From JAWWOL01 sp033851545 (GTDB lineage: Bacteria; Actinomycetota; Actinomycetes; JAWWOL01): a stretch of DNA of 64,000 nt. How positions within the stretch are numbered: the first letter of the stretch is position 1; each line of letters starts with the position of its first letter. This document shows positions 35,701 to 43,151 of the stretch, piece by piece. Position numbers and translations under genes: made by a program. The notes under the pieces are model-generated. The model was given only the letters and a program-made list of their open reading frames with translations. It had not been told where the DNA came from and searched no databases. The stretch is from positions 11,722 through 75,721 of the forward strand of contig JAWWOO010000010.1 in assembly GCA_033851545.1 (NCBI GenBank). Direction: 5' to 3'.

Positions 35701-37528
35701 TGGCCTGCGGCCGGATGGCGTTGGCCGCGTGCAGCCGGCCCTTGGCCAGCAGCAGGTCACCGAGCTCCACGTTGCCCGTCTTGGGGTCGCCCGCGGAGAT
35801 GACGTACGCCGGCTTGTCGCTGCCGCTGGCCGGAGTGCCGCCCTTCCACAGCGTGGCCGGTGCCGGAGTGCCGAACGGCGAGGGGTCGAGGGTGATCGTG
35901 TGGCCGCTCAGCCCCTTGATGACGCCGGTGCTCTGCCCGGCGATGACCTGCCGGCCGACCAGCCCGGCGACCAGCGCCTTGGTCGCCGGATCAGCGGCCA
36001 GCGCGTCCCAGTCCTTGGCCGTGTCGGTCACGGTGGTGTCCGTGTAGGTGGCTGTCGCGGCGTCACCGGTCAGAATGCTGGCCAGCGGATCGGCGGCCTG
36101 GTTCGAAGCGCCACGGTGCACGTGGATCGTGAAGCGCAGGGTCGGGTGACCCGAGACCGTGGTGTCCATCGCCGCGCCGGTGATGCTGACCGTGTAGACC
36201 TTGGCACCCCCGGGACCGGTCGTCGCGCCGAGCTCGTTCAGGAAGTCCTGCACGGACGCGAAGTCCGGCTGTCCGGGGATCTTGGGATCGGTCGACGGCG
36301 AGATGTGGTCGGCCAGGAACTGCTGCAGCGCCTCGGTCGCCGGCACCAGGTCGGCCACGGTGCCGTGCAACAGCGGGAGCTGCACGTCGACGGGAGTCGC
36401 GGGGGACGCGGGTGCGGCGTGCTGCAGCCGTCCGAGCGTAGCGGCGAGCTGGGAAACGCCCTGCGCAAGGTCGAACGGGGTGAGGGTCTCGAAGGCCGAG
36501 ACCCCGTCGAGCGCGCCCGCCGGGTAGCTCGCGGTCGGGCCGCCGGCGCTGAGGTCGGGGTCCGTGACCACGACCGTTGCCGTCGCGCCCGGAAGCCCGC
36601 CGATCGCGGTCGAGGTCTGCGGCACGATGACGAGGGTGCCGTCGAGCGAGCCGCCACCAGGCTTCGCGAGGGCGATCGTGCTGAGCCCGCTGGCGGCTCC
36701 CGGTGCCCCGAGCTCGCCGGTGGTCCCGACGGTCAGCCGGCCGTCGCCGTCAGGGTCACGCACACTGCCGGAGATCGAGGCCGCGGCGTGGTAGGACGAG
36801 CCGGCGGCCAGCGTGACCCCGAGGATCCCGATGGCGGCGTCGACCTTGGTGAGGTCCAGGGCCTTCGCATCGACCGAGGCCGAGATGGAGGGTGCGGCAG
36901 CCAGCCATGCCGAGGACGTCGCGCTGTCGTACGACACCGAGAACTGGGCCGTGAAGGTGACGTCGGCCTTCAGCCCGTCGGCGGTGCCGGAGCCCTTGGC
37001 GGAGGTGAAGTCGAACGGTTGGCTGGTGGTGCTGATCCGGATGCCCGTCGGCACGGTACGGACGACGCTGAGCCCGACGCTCAGCGTCTGTACGGTGCCA
37101 CTGGTCGAGCTGGCGGCGGTCCAGGTCGCCGACCGCCGGGTGAACGGCAGCGTCGGCGCGGGGTCCCCTGCGATCTCGTGCGTACCGGACAGCGCCGACG
37201 CCAGCTCGGACGGAGAGCCGGCCACATCGTAGGCCGACTGGACGGTGCCGACGGCGCGGGAGAACAGGTCACCGACGCCGAGTGCGTCGGCGGCCCCCGG
37301 CACCAGCGTGAGACCCGTTACCGGAGCGGCGAAGGCACCGACCGCACCCAGCCCGTTGACGAAAGCGGCGACGCCGCCCGGCCCGGTGAGCGCCGTACGC
37401 AGGCCGGCGACTGCAGCGGGGTCGGGCGGCGAGGCCGCAACGGAAACCGCCTGGCCGCCCAGGCTGAGCACGACCGAGAAGACGGTGACGAAGGACAGCA
37501 GCCGGCGAAGTCTCGGTCGTGACGTCAT
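26717..37528 (-). CDS. Giant secreted RTX-type calcium-binding repeat protein
   Basis: 3,603 residues. A Sec-type signal peptide (basic MTSRPRLRRLL, hydrophobic core, AxA-like site near residue 32) starts it; the ATG at 37528 has GGGGA upstream, and an upstream GTG is less likely. Residues 35 to about 2,000 are beta-rich and Asp/Thr/Gly-rich, with recurring PLxG modules (residues around 380, 880 and 1,250) and a fibronectin III-like domain (about 1,322-1,412). From about 2,016 to near the end are many RTX nonapeptides of GGxGxDxhx type (for example GGAGDDQM, GGGGNDVI), expected to bind calcium as beta-rolls. The C-terminal 120 residues lack RTX repeats, an LPXTG motif and a type I secretion tail. 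No type I transporter gene is nearby. Role unknown; adhesin, S-layer-like or matrix protein are options. Confidence 0.9.
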   Translation of the reverse strand: MTSRPRLRRLLSFVTVFSVVLSLGGQAVSVAASPPDPAAVAGLRTALTGPGGVAAFVNGLGAVGAFAAPVTGLTLVPGAADALGVGDLFSRAVGTVQSAYDVAGSPSELASALSGTHEIAGDPAPTLPFTRRSATWTAASSTSGTVQTLSVGLSVVRTVPTGIRISTTSQPFDFTSAKGSGTADGLKADVTFTAQFSVSYDSATSSAWLAAAPSISASVDAKALDLTKVDAAIGILGVTLAAGSSYHAAASISGSVRDPDGDGRLTVGTTGELGAPGAASGLSTIALAKPGGGSLDGTLVIVPQTSTAIGGLPGATATVVVTDPDLSAGGPTASYPAGALDGVSAFETLTPFDLAQGVSQLAATLGRLQHAAPASPATPVDVQLPLLHGTVADLVPATEALQQFLADHISPSTDPKIPGQPDFASVQDFLNELGATTGPGGAKVYTVSITGAAMDTTVSGHPTLRFTIHVHRGASNQAADPLASILTGDAATATYTDTTVTDTAKDWDALAADPATKALVAGLVGRQVIAGQSTGVIKGLSGHTITLDPSPFGTPAPATLWKGGTPASGSDKPAYVISAGDPKTGNVELGDLLLAKGRLHAANAIRPQATLTAAYDLTLPVALDLEPALTGDACKAVSPGGVACPYTVATGTGGNGPQYVVQELPVRPDRIRLTTGGTLLTATSVVATDVDITAPVGYVPVHIGGTVTACPTGGYDGTCTKDLSPATPTVDLHLTANGDVPLGTLFDEARDTPAAVVTGSVAAHVHAALTFDLPGDKTFFHADGTAGTASVDADAPGSAPVVSGADLSSLAVLDVDPTKSDALFGVVASDLAALATRLEQPLTANGLDTTIPLVGESYGQLMADGERSSGAGVTYAVDAAKNLLALTDPSRTFTAEGYAGRRVVIGSGQFVVAGVDPLDSTTLLLASPPAAAPAAGTAYRIGNELRWGVDAMTALPPKNLDDLVSDLEQRLGHGSTVSFTVDTAATPPTLQLTVDWKRSFTTRSPLSLTLGLPGAPGANLSGQAGTGLVGISATGQVHAALVIPLDAAGVSDPAGALRLDPSSTVSARAAVAATGQRFAAVAGAFAVDLGDTPDPAGTLFSADLSATAKDVADTAPVTLSSWAAHVAAQDVNAGTTPQTCAGAGSTAALALCAVLPLHRHDTGAALDTLVVQLPKAATSLDDALSTAGTVGGSPRLSALPLLAGAISGSTLDFTPLSGGLSSYLDSAKSGLDVATAGGRVPLIGKDLQAGADFLGSVKTGLVDGLHDKLAAFGTYGEMKTKLAAVFTNATLAKVLKGSPDIQGTCTVTISPPPKPGVAPVTTDTKKATIDYAYAVQAYGPDASQGPTAPSPTSATVQNWDVLSSTNHNDVSWGPVPHAGKYRVYRQKAGGSWTFVAETTSTSVSDQGQGDSSGLVSAGSPVFNGPCGDSDPAVDVDSISLGVSFGQGAISSGNGCADAGSDKCLSASLPIDLGLPGLSLHATKDADTGAVADGVTAKIGWNLHLQVTLDKKKGLLLETAGDTANKLQVGAAISLPETLQASLSFLHVNLTNPNPAQNALSAEFEVDLACPDCSAGDTQLTLLDLLGSSPSALFSASLTGNVNVDEKIDTGIDPSLPGLSTEFVFQAGWSAKSPKDIDISKLEFDHVTIDAGTFLGSTIKPIVDDVVSTLKPIEPVLDTITAPIPVLSDLSRLAGGGDVTIVTLAQAFAAGTPYDGSVETVIKVINAVKALDATLKNLSATGGVDLGSFHLLADKVTDTAATPAASDSLIGPVEDAGGNVVVGGQPHSIVDDLNAKQNGLKLNTSATGTGITFPALVHPRQLMNLLVGGDATLAEFDSGALTVGFSFSEAFGPVYAPPPVLIVISGSASVTLHVVAGFDTYGIRTAVESGRPVQILNSLFFKTVDDSGNPLPVVSFKGELAAGAEVSVAFLSVGVEGGIRLTVNFYWNDPDNDGKFRFDEFVAAALRNPICLFNVGGDLSLFLKVFVTIGFSPFSISFDFTLVDIKLLDFSVKPDCTPPPPRLGGVKDGVLYLYAGNLGGDGSSHPRGDALWDANGADETWVVRQSGTSATVQALGISQTFDGVDTVVLDAKGYSGKLKLLLQGKAAGTQFTDKAVVFGGSNDDVIKTGTGPAYIDGGGGNDVITTGDRPDITAAIDPALAAIVAGDGGNDHITVGNQQDTVLGDGQLSYATASVDTTAIGDGSDPDKPVKVTVTAVVPTGITAADNEAPADGGAGNDVLAIGLGGSTVFGGAGDDQMSVAQDSPLADTDHPGFARSLYVDPGTRMYGGTGSDSINGGSGPDVIFTGAPPSAGDEAPDGVGSADPQGPAGRNVVDTGAGNDVVTGSDAPDFVIGHSTPSQHDTVYGMGGSDVLVGGDGTDGLYGGRGDDYLAAQPSNVDTVNSTDAVGTAHYRITPIADTHPGSPKTLVGGGGTDRIFGGDGNSLIYGDHDTFTDGTGTHADTCSGPGSGPGIDQSDAPAEHPVTSGDVANRDAADLIIGGNGVDNVNAGGGDDYAYTNGGDDLVCAGAGDDHVYAGGGADTVFGGTGGDVLQGDADADHLYGNAGNDTVYGNAGADVVEGNDDVDTLFGGEGNDLVLGGTTTAGRPDSGDTLYGDSGLDVLIGDNGTGDGSGAGVVFDLADTGTALGGADHVYGGADADHAYGGLAADFVYGGDGNDHLEGNGGADTVYGEAGADDLIGGSSQTPGLTSAKDASGYPDTGDTLSGGTGDDVVSGDNAVITPTATLAATDPVLKGRGMTVGRHVTLLDLGYAPVAGTSGNDTITGGDQGDALFGQGGSDTVHGDAGDDYVEGGQGADPLFGDAGQDDIVGGSSVAESGSGQATAGQLDAGDTIAGGDDADVVLADNGLVTRDPALAPSGLTTHRSNSDVVGSAAVVTRSIQPYDLGDTPTAGTSGADYVTGDAGSDVVLGQSGNDRILGGADGDYAEGGPGRDWIQGDGGDDDLVGGSSTLLGADSGVTTQGQPDTGDVIFGGTGDDLVTGDNAVVSRAGTVNPLTVRVGSQPTLETPRSLRLLDLSWSNGYLGAPTRPVAGDDQLSGGAGVDVVLGQDGNDQISGGAGDDYAEGNGGHDTLYGDRTLAEAGITVTAPSGGWPGPVPAPDPGDVSGPNGQDDLIGGSSTAVFRDTGDDIHGDGGSDFELGDNGTAVRDIVGSVGALTDRIYAGRYDPAAIPADAAYVRHGVGAASTRFCTTAQATCEPAGASGDDTIYGDDGADFMYGQDGSDTMSGGNGDDDMYGELGDDRMSGDAGNDAMLGDRGGIVDKWQSGANAFTVDMNQVPAIHYEGFLKGSVTRVTDLRHDVTGDTFAATGTAAAMPHDGVAEGGNDRMRGGDGNDALHGGHGDDLVNGDSGGDTVFGDDGADVLWGGKGSADPANPNDRGTKDALVDYVFGGSGATSGPSLDPKTGVLGSDIIDWRPRGSYTPGVGCTAAAWPGTSGASTADPCSWFEMTSMNDANPANDQHHQGIDWIYGGMDRDVLQGDVADNGPNPGDRLLDWNGAYNLYTHCNAAYGGFNDVRQHSPAMQSFLQRWSYSVGAGQSASDVTTNGTSAYDELALVYPGDNQHGSGSAYPSTPGHFDDPNACAG
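27370..31190 (-). repeat. RTX nonapeptide array with higher-order 130-166-residue repeats
   Basis: The 3' third of the giant gene codes for dozens of GGxGxDxhx units. On top of these sit longer units, each beginning DDLIGGSS or a close variant (near 29440, 29060, 28640 and 28130). Unit lengths between these marks are 130, 136 and about 166 residues. Each unit carries a non-RTX insert around GDNAVVxR and LLDLG, then returns to the RTX pattern. The DNA is GC-rich and internally similar, so recombination or copy-number change is possible. Confidence 0.8.
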
Positions 37529-37759
37529 GCGTGTCCCCACGGCTCAGCGGCCGTCCCCCGACGACACGACTGTGTGCCGGACACGTGCCCCCGGCGCCAC
37601 CGGCGCCAGCCCCATTACCGCGTGCTCGCGGCCCCGCACGCAGTGCTACACCCTGCGAGCCGCCACGTCTATGCGCGTGACCATTTGTTCACCATCAACG
37701 AGGTGCTATGTCCAGCGATGACCGGTTAGATGGGTTGGTCGCGTCCGCGGTGACGGCGC

Positions 37760-39094
37760 TCAGTCGCCGGTCCGGCCGAGCGCCCGGCGGATGGCCGCGA
37801 GCGACTCGGCGTAGGCCGCCTCCCGGCCGTGGCTGCCGGGACGGTAGTACTGCTTGCCCTGTACGGCCTCCGGCGCGTACTCCTGCTCGGCGACCCCCGA
37901 GGGCACGTCGTGCGCGTAGACGTAGGACGTGCCGTGGCCGAGCTTCTTCGAGCCGGCGTAGTGGGCATCGCGCAGGTGCGGCGGAACGGCGCCGGCGAGC
38001 CCGGCGCGGACGTCGGCCCTCGCCTCACCGATGGCAACGGTCACCGCGTTGGACTTGGGAGCAAGCGCCAGAGCCACGACGGCCTGGGCCAGGTTGAGCT
38101 GGGCCTCCGGCAGCCCGATGAGGTCCAGCGCCTGCGCCGCGGCGACGGCGGTGAGCAGCGCGGTCGGCTCGGCCAGGCCGATGTCCTCGGAGGCCAGGAT
38201 GACCAGCCGCCGGGCGATGAACCGCGGGTCCTCCCCCGCCTCGAGCATCCGGGCGAGGTAGTGAAGGCCCGCATCGGGGTCGCTCCCCCGGATCGACTTG
38301 ATGAACGCGCTGATCACGTCGTAGTGCTGGTCCCCGTCCCGGTCGTAGCGGACCGCTGCCCGGTTGACCGCCTCCTCCAGCGTCGCCACGTCCAGCATCG
38401 GGAGGCCGAGGGTGACAGCGGAGGCCGCGCCTGCCTCGAGGGCGGTGAGCGCCCGCCGGGCGTCGCCACCGGCGATCCGTACGAGGTGTTCGCGGGCCTC
38501 GTCGCTGACCTCGACGGCGCCGCCGAGCCCACGCGGTTCGGCCGTGGCGCGGGCGATCAGGTCCCGGATGTCGCCCTCGGACAGCGGCTCGAGGGTGAGT
38601 AGCAGCGACCGGGACAACAAGGGCGAGACGATCGAGAAGAACGGGTTCTCGGTGGTGGCGGCGATCAGCGTCACCCAGCGGTTCTCCACCGCCGGCAGCA
38701 GCGCGTCCTGCTGGCCCTTGTTGAACCGGTGCACCTCGTCGATGAACAGCACGGTCTGCCGGCCGTACATCGACAGCTGCTGCTTGGCGTCCTCGATGAC
38801 AGCGCGGACGTCCTTGACCCCGGCCGTGACCGCCGACAGCTCGGTGAACCGGCGCCCGGTCGCCGAAGACACGACGTAGGCGAGGGTCGTCTTGCCGGTG
38901 CCGGGGGGTCCCCACAGGATCAACGACGTCGCCGCGCCACCCTCGACCAGCTGGCGCAGCGGCGCGCCGGGGCCGAGCAGGTGCTGCTGACCGACCACTT
39001 CGTCCAGCGTCCGCGGCCGCATCCGTACGGCGAGCGGGGCCGCGGACGCGACGGAGCCGGTCGAGGCAAAGAGGTCGTCCTGGCTCACCGGCAT
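37760..39094 (-). CDS. rarA: Replication-associated recombination protein A (MgsA/RarA)
   Basis: 444 residues, usual length. AAA+ core with Walker A GPPGTGKTT (62-70), Walker B VLFIDEVHRF, sensor ATTENPFF and the RarA C-terminal half with GSDPDAGLHYLARM and HYAGSKKLGHG. Acts at stalled replication forks. ATG at 39094, four bases after the stop of the transglutaminase gene, so it may be read from the moxR promoter. The 219 bases downstream (37541-37759), before the RTX start, hold no gene and presumably the RTX promoter. Confidence 0.95.
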   Translation of the reverse strand: MPVSQDDLFASTGSVASAAPLAVRMRPRTLDEVVGQQHLLGPGAPLRQLVEGGAATSLILWGPPGTGKTTLAYVVSSATGRRFTELSAVTAGVKDVRAVIEDAKQQLSMYGRQTVLFIDEVHRFNKGQQDALLPAVENRWVTLIAATTENPFFSIVSPLLSRSLLLTLEPLSEGDIRDLIARATAEPRGLGGAVEVSDEAREHLVRIAGGDARRALTALEAGAASAVTLGLPMLDVATLEEAVNRAAVRYDRDGDQHYDVISAFIKSIRGSDPDAGLHYLARMLEAGEDPRFIARRLVILASEDIGLAEPTALLTAVAAAQALDLIGLPEAQLNLAQAVVALALAPKSNAVTVAIGEARADVRAGLAGAVPPHLRDAHYAGSKKLGHGTSYVYAHDVPSGVAEQEYAPEAVQGKQYYRPGSHGREAAYAESLAAIRRALGRTGD

Positions 39095-39098
39095 GACT

Positions 39099-41120
39099 CT
39101 ACGGCGCCGCGCCGACCAGCGCCTCGGGCGCCAGCTGGTCCAGCGCCGCGGCTGCCACGGCGGACAGCGCAGGCGACACGCGGGCCCCGCCGTACCACTC
39201 GGCCTCGAGCACCCTGGCCACCGAGTCCACGTCAGGTGCCCGCAGCCGCAGCAGCAGGTCCCGCACGGTCTCGTTCGGCCGGCGCGGCCGCTGCTGCTCC
39301 GCGAGCCGTCGCAACAGCCGCTGGTACGCCCTCCCGGCGTCGGTCACCAGCCGTGGGTCGGAAGCAGCCGGGGCGCGCTTGCGGGACCGCCGCATCCGGC
39401 GCGCCAGCCGCACCAGCTGCCAGGTCAGGGCCGCGAGCACCAGCAGACCCAGCGCGAGCAGCCGGCGGGCCTGCGGGGTGCCGGTCAGCTGCTTCCAGAG
39501 CTTTCTCAGCCAGGTGAGGGCGGCGTGCGTCCTGCTCGGCGGGACCAGTTGGGACCCTGCGGTCGGGTCCGAGCTCACCCAGTGACCGCCGCCGTACCCG
39601 ACCTGCACCCAGGCGTGGGCGTCCTCGTTGCGATAGACCCGCCGGCTCGGATCCCCGCCGGGTGCGCCCTGTCCGCCGAAACCGGTGGCCACTCGCGCCG
39701 GGACCCCCACCGCCCGCAGCATGACGGCCTCCGCGCTGGCGAACTGCTCGCAGAACCCGACGTGGTCGGTGAACAGGAAGGCGTCGACCGCGTCCGTGCC
39801 CTCGGCGGGAACCGGCGAGTCGAGCTGATACTTCTCGTGCGTCCGCAGGTAGTCCTCGACCGCGCTGACCTTCTCCTGCGTGGTCGTCGCGGACGCGGTG
39901 ACCGTACGGGCCAGCGCGCTCACCCTCGCCGGCAGCTCGGCCGGCAGGGTCAGCCACCGCGGGTCCGAGTCCGCCACTCCGTCACCGGACAGCGTGCCGG
40001 TCGAGCTCGAGCCGGGCGTCGCCCACGCGACGGTGTACGACATGGAGGGGTGCGCCGGGTCGAGCACCTGGACGGAGCCGTCCCTGAGGCTGCGTACGTG
40101 ACCGCCGGCACCGTCGACCGCGATGACCGGGCCCGGGGAGTAGACGAGGAAGGTGCCGAACACGGCTGTCGGCCGGACCAGGGACGCGGTCAGGCCGGCG
40201 CCGGTGGGCAGCGCCGTGGCGAGCGGCAGGGTGGTGACCTGGTCGAGGCCGATGTCCCGCAAGGTGGTTCGGGTCCAGGTCGACCCGTCGTAGCGGTCGG
40301 CGTAGCCGGCCTGCCACAGCGTCGGCGAGTCCAACGGCACCTCGAGCACCGGTTTGCTGTCGAGGCTGCCGCGCTGGCGCAGGTCGAGCTGGCCACCGCC
40401 CATGGCGATGGCGAAGCCCCGAACCCCCGCCATGCTGACCGACCCGTCCCCGGCGCCGGGGTGCAGGTGGGGCGCCGGCTCGCTCGGCACGACGAGGGCC
40501 GCCGCCGCCGTCAGGACGACGAGCCGGGCGACGACCGCGGCCGACCAGGGGCGTCGGTCGGGCCGGCTGGGCACCGGGACGAGGTCCGGCTGCAGGTCGA
40601 CCGCCATCAGCTGGCGCAGCGCGACCCAGCCGAAGGCCAGCGGCAGCAGGCCGAGTGCGCACAGGCCCATCACCTCGGCCCGGTCGTCGGCGACCGAGAG
40701 CACCAGCAACGAGGCGGCGGCGGCGAACAGGCCGCTGCGCAGGTCGCGGGAGTTGTGCGAGGACAACGCGAAGGCCGCCATCGCGAACGGCGCCACGGCC
40801 AGACCGTGCAACGGCCTGGATGCGGCGCCGCTGGCGACGAGCACCGCTGCCCCGCCGACGGCGAGGATCAGCAGCAGGGCCTGGTTGCCGGACAGCGCCG
40901 CCTGCTTGCCGGCGGCAGACCCGTGGTCCGGCGACGGCCCGCGACCGAGCCACAGCGCAAGCCCGAGCAGGGCCAGGTCGAGCAGGCCGGCGCTGGGACC
41001 CCCGGCAGGACCGAGGCTGATGCCGACGATGCCGAGGAGCAGACCGGCCGCGGTGGTCAGCTTGACCCGGTCCATCAGCTGGCGGCGCAGCGATGGCTGA
41101 CGCGCCAAGGCTTGGGTCAC
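39099..41120 (-). CDS. Membrane transglutaminase-like protein (TgpA type)
   Basis: About 673 residues from the GTG at 41120. Several N-terminal helices, a periplasmic-side (outside) transglutaminase core with the Cys in GFCEQFASAEAVML (about residue 456), His in DAHAWVQVGY (about 503) and Asp in WVSSDPTAGS (about 517), a further membrane helix near residue 550, and a basic cytoplasmic tail. The Cys-His-Asp triad is complete. These proteins travel with DUF58 and MoxR genes in actinobacteria. Substrate unknown; cell-surface protein processing is likely. The GTG overlaps the DUF58 stop as GTGA; the frame to 41984 is a shadow. Confidence 0.88.
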   Translation of the reverse strand: MTQALARQPSLRRQLMDRVKLTTAAGLLLGIVGISLGPAGGPSAGLLDLALLGLALWLGRGPSPDHGSAAGKQAALSGNQALLLILAVGGAAVLVASGAASRPLHGLAVAPFAMAAFALSSHNSRDLRSGLFAAAASLLVLSVADDRAEVMGLCALGLLPLAFGWVALRQLMAVDLQPDLVPVPSRPDRRPWSAAVVARLVVLTAAAALVVPSEPAPHLHPGAGDGSVSMAGVRGFAIAMGGGQLDLRQRGSLDSKPVLEVPLDSPTLWQAGYADRYDGSTWTRTTLRDIGLDQVTTLPLATALPTGAGLTASLVRPTAVFGTFLVYSPGPVIAVDGAGGHVRSLRDGSVQVLDPAHPSMSYTVAWATPGSSSTGTLSGDGVADSDPRWLTLPAELPARVSALARTVTASATTTQEKVSAVEDYLRTHEKYQLDSPVPAEGTDAVDAFLFTDHVGFCEQFASAEAVMLRAVGVPARVATGFGGQGAPGGDPSRRVYRNEDAHAWVQVGYGGGHWVSSDPTAGSQLVPPSRTHAALTWLRKLWKQLTGTPQARRLLALGLLVLAALTWQLVRLARRMRRSRKRAPAASDPRLVTDAGRAYQRLLRRLAEQQRPRRPNETVRDLLLRLRAPDVDSVARVLEAEWYGGARVSPALSAVAAAALDQLAPEALVGAAP

Positions 41121-42160
41121 CACGTGGTCACCAGCAGGTCGACCACGGAGCACGCCGCCGCGCCGGCGACGGCCGGGGCCAGGAGCGGGTCGGCGCTGAG
41201 CACCGCGACCAGGCCGCCGGCGGCGCTGCTGACCGCCCGCTCCAGCAACGCCGGCTCGGCCGGGCCGGCCAGCACCAGACCCGCCAGCCAGTCCTGGACG
41301 ACGTCCTGTGTCGGCGAACCCTCGAGCTGTCGAGCGGGCGCGGCCGCGAGGACGACGAGGGGTACGGCCAGCGTCGCCGCGGCCTGAACCATCCCGGCAG
41401 CCCGGGCAACCGCCGCCTCCCAGGCGGCGCCCTCTCCGGTGGCGGCCACCAGGAGCACCAGCACCCCGCAGGCGAGCTCCTCCCGCTCCATGACGACGGG
41501 CAGACCGGCCCGCGCGGTCGACCGCCAGTGCACGGACGACACCTGGTCGCCGCTGGCGAAGTGCCGGAGCAGCAGCGGGTCGGCGGTCCCGCGGCGTCCC
41601 GTACCGAGGCCTTCCTCGGCAGGCCGCGCGAGCGGGTCCAGGAGCCGGAGCGGTGGAAGGTCGGGGCGCGGCCGCACCGCCGGCAGCAGCTGCTGCGTCT
41701 GGGCCTCCTTGACCGGGTGGCCGCGCCCGGAGAGCCGGTTGTGCAGGTGGATGCTGCGACCGATCGGCGCCGGCCCGCGCCTGGCCGAGAGCAGTAGCGG
41801 GGCCTGGACCGTGGCAGTCTCGCCGGGCTTGAGCATGGGCACCGTCAGGTCGGGTGTCGGCAGGCCCGGACTCTGCTGGCGCACCGTGAGCACGGGTGTG
41901 GCCCGACTGCCCGAGTTGGTGAACGTGGTCCGCAGGAACACCGTGTCCCCGACGTACCACGACCGACCGCCCGGCCACTCCCACTTCATGTCCAGTGCCT
42001 TGAGCCCCGTCAGCCCGGCGAGGGGGGACAGCCCGCAGGCCAGGGCCACGACGGCAACCAGGGGCATCCGCTCGGACTGGGCCAGGAACGCGGCAGGCAG
42101 GGCGGCGTACGGCAGCAAGGACCCGAGCCGACCCATGCGCCGCCCGGCAGGCGTGGTCAC
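41117..42160 (-). CDS. DUF58 (von Willebrand-like) protein
   Basis: 347 residues. Two N-terminal hydrophobic segments (about 14-50), a beta-rich middle, then the DUF58 signature YxxGDxxxxIxWxxxAR seen here as HFASGDQVSSVHWRSTARAGLPVVME. DUF58 proteins act with MoxR ATPases and transglutaminase-like proteins in envelope or secretion tasks that are poorly known. GTG at 42160 overlaps the moxR stop as GTGA. Confidence 0.85.
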   Translation of the reverse strand: MTTPAGRRMGRLGSLLPYAALPAAFLAQSERMPLVAVVALACGLSPLAGLTGLKALDMKWEWPGGRSWYVGDTVFLRTTFTNSGSRATPVLTVRQQSPGLPTPDLTVPMLKPGETATVQAPLLLSARRGPAPIGRSIHLHNRLSGRGHPVKEAQTQQLLPAVRPRPDLPPLRLLDPLARPAEEGLGTGRRGTADPLLLRHFASGDQVSSVHWRSTARAGLPVVMEREELACGVLVLLVAATGEGAAWEAAVARAAGMVQAAATLAVPLVVLAAAPARQLEGSPTQDVVQDWLAGLVLAGPAEPALLERAVSSAAGGLVAVLSADPLLAPAVAGAAACSVVDLLVTTW

Positions 42161-43134
42161 GGCGTGGGTACGGATACGCCCGCCGTCACCTCGACGACAA
42201 CGGCCCGCGCCCGCGCGGTGTCCGGCCCGGTCCGGAGCTGCAGCCGGTGGGCGAGCACGCTGACCGCCAGACCGCGTACGTCGTCCGGCACCACGTGGCT
42301 GCGGGCGGACAGCAGGGCGCGGGACTGCGCGACGCGGACGAACGCCAGCGCCGCGCGGGTGCTGGCGCCGAGGGCGACGTCGGGGTGCGTACGGGTGGCC
42401 TCGACGATGCGCACGGCGTAGTCGAGAACGGCGTCCGCGACGTAGATCGAGCGCACGGTTTCCCGCAGCGCCGTCAGCCGGGTGGCATCGGCCACCGGCG
42501 GCATCCGGTCGACGGAGGCGCCGGCGAGCTGCTCCCGGACGACCCGCCCGGCGGTGCGGGTGTCCAGGCGGCCCAGGCCGAGCTGCACGGCGAACCGGTC
42601 CAGCTGGCCCTCCGGCATCGGGTAGGTGCCGTACTGCTCGTGCGGGTTGCGGGTCGCGATCACGACGAACGGGTCAGGGAGGACGTGCTCGACGCCGTCG
42701 ACGGTGATCGTGCCCTCCTCCATCGCCTCGAGGAAGCCGGACTGGGTGCGGGCCGGGATCCGGTTGATCTCGTCGACCAGGACGACGTTGCCGAACACCG
42801 GTCCGGGGATGAACTCGAAGCGGCCGAGGTCGGGCCGCCACACGGAGGAGCCGGTCACGTCGGTCGGCAACAGGTCGGCCGTGCCCTGGATCCGGCTGAA
42901 CCGGCCGCCCAGCGCCCGCGCCGTCGCCTTGGCCAACGTGGTCTTGCCGGCGCCGGGGAGGTCCTCGACCAGGACGTGCCCACCGGCCAGCACGGCGCAG
43001 ATCAGCGTCTCGATCACCGGCAGGTGGCCCAGCAGCACCCGGTCCACGGCCGTCACCAGGCGTCGGGCGCTCGCTGCGGCGGCGTCGACGCCGGTCTGCT
43101 GCGGCGGTGGTTCGAGCAGAGGCTGCGCGCTCAC
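42157..43134 (-). CDS. MoxR-family AAA+ ATPase
   Basis: 325 residues. Walker A DLPGAGKTTLAKA, Walker B VVLVDEINRI, sensor 1 PFVVIATRNP, the MoxR-typical FVAVQ-like segment reading DRFAVQLGLGRL, and the C-terminal lid with ASTRAALAFVRVAQSRALLSAR. MoxR ATPases are chaperone-like partners of vWA/DUF58 proteins. First gene of the moxR-DUF58-transglutaminase-rarA run. GTG start at 43134. Confidence 0.9.
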   Translation of the reverse strand: MSAQPLLEPPPQQTGVDAAAASARRLVTAVDRVLLGHLPVIETLICAVLAGGHVLVEDLPGAGKTTLAKATARALGGRFSRIQGTADLLPTDVTGSSVWRPDLGRFEFIPGPVFGNVVLVDEINRIPARTQSGFLEAMEEGTITVDGVEHVLPDPFVVIATRNPHEQYGTYPMPEGQLDRFAVQLGLGRLDTRTAGRVVREQLAGASVDRMPPVADATRLTALRETVRSIYVADAVLDYAVRIVEATRTHPDVALGASTRAALAFVRVAQSRALLSARSHVVPDDVRGLAVSVLAHRLQLRTGPDTARARAVVVEVTAGVSVPTP

Positions 43135-43151
43135 GATTCCCCGTTCGTCGG

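Noticed and set aside
27452..37522. Very long plus-strand open frames (up to 891 residues) opposite the RTX gene
   Set aside because: They arise because GC-rich Asp/Gly codons read backwards avoid stops. They have no domain, no signal and no ribosome site, and all of them mirror the RTX repeat pattern.
37541..37759. tRNA or small RNA gene in the RTX upstream region
   Set aside because: No cloverleaf or strong conserved structure could be drawn; the stretch is probably just promoter DNA.
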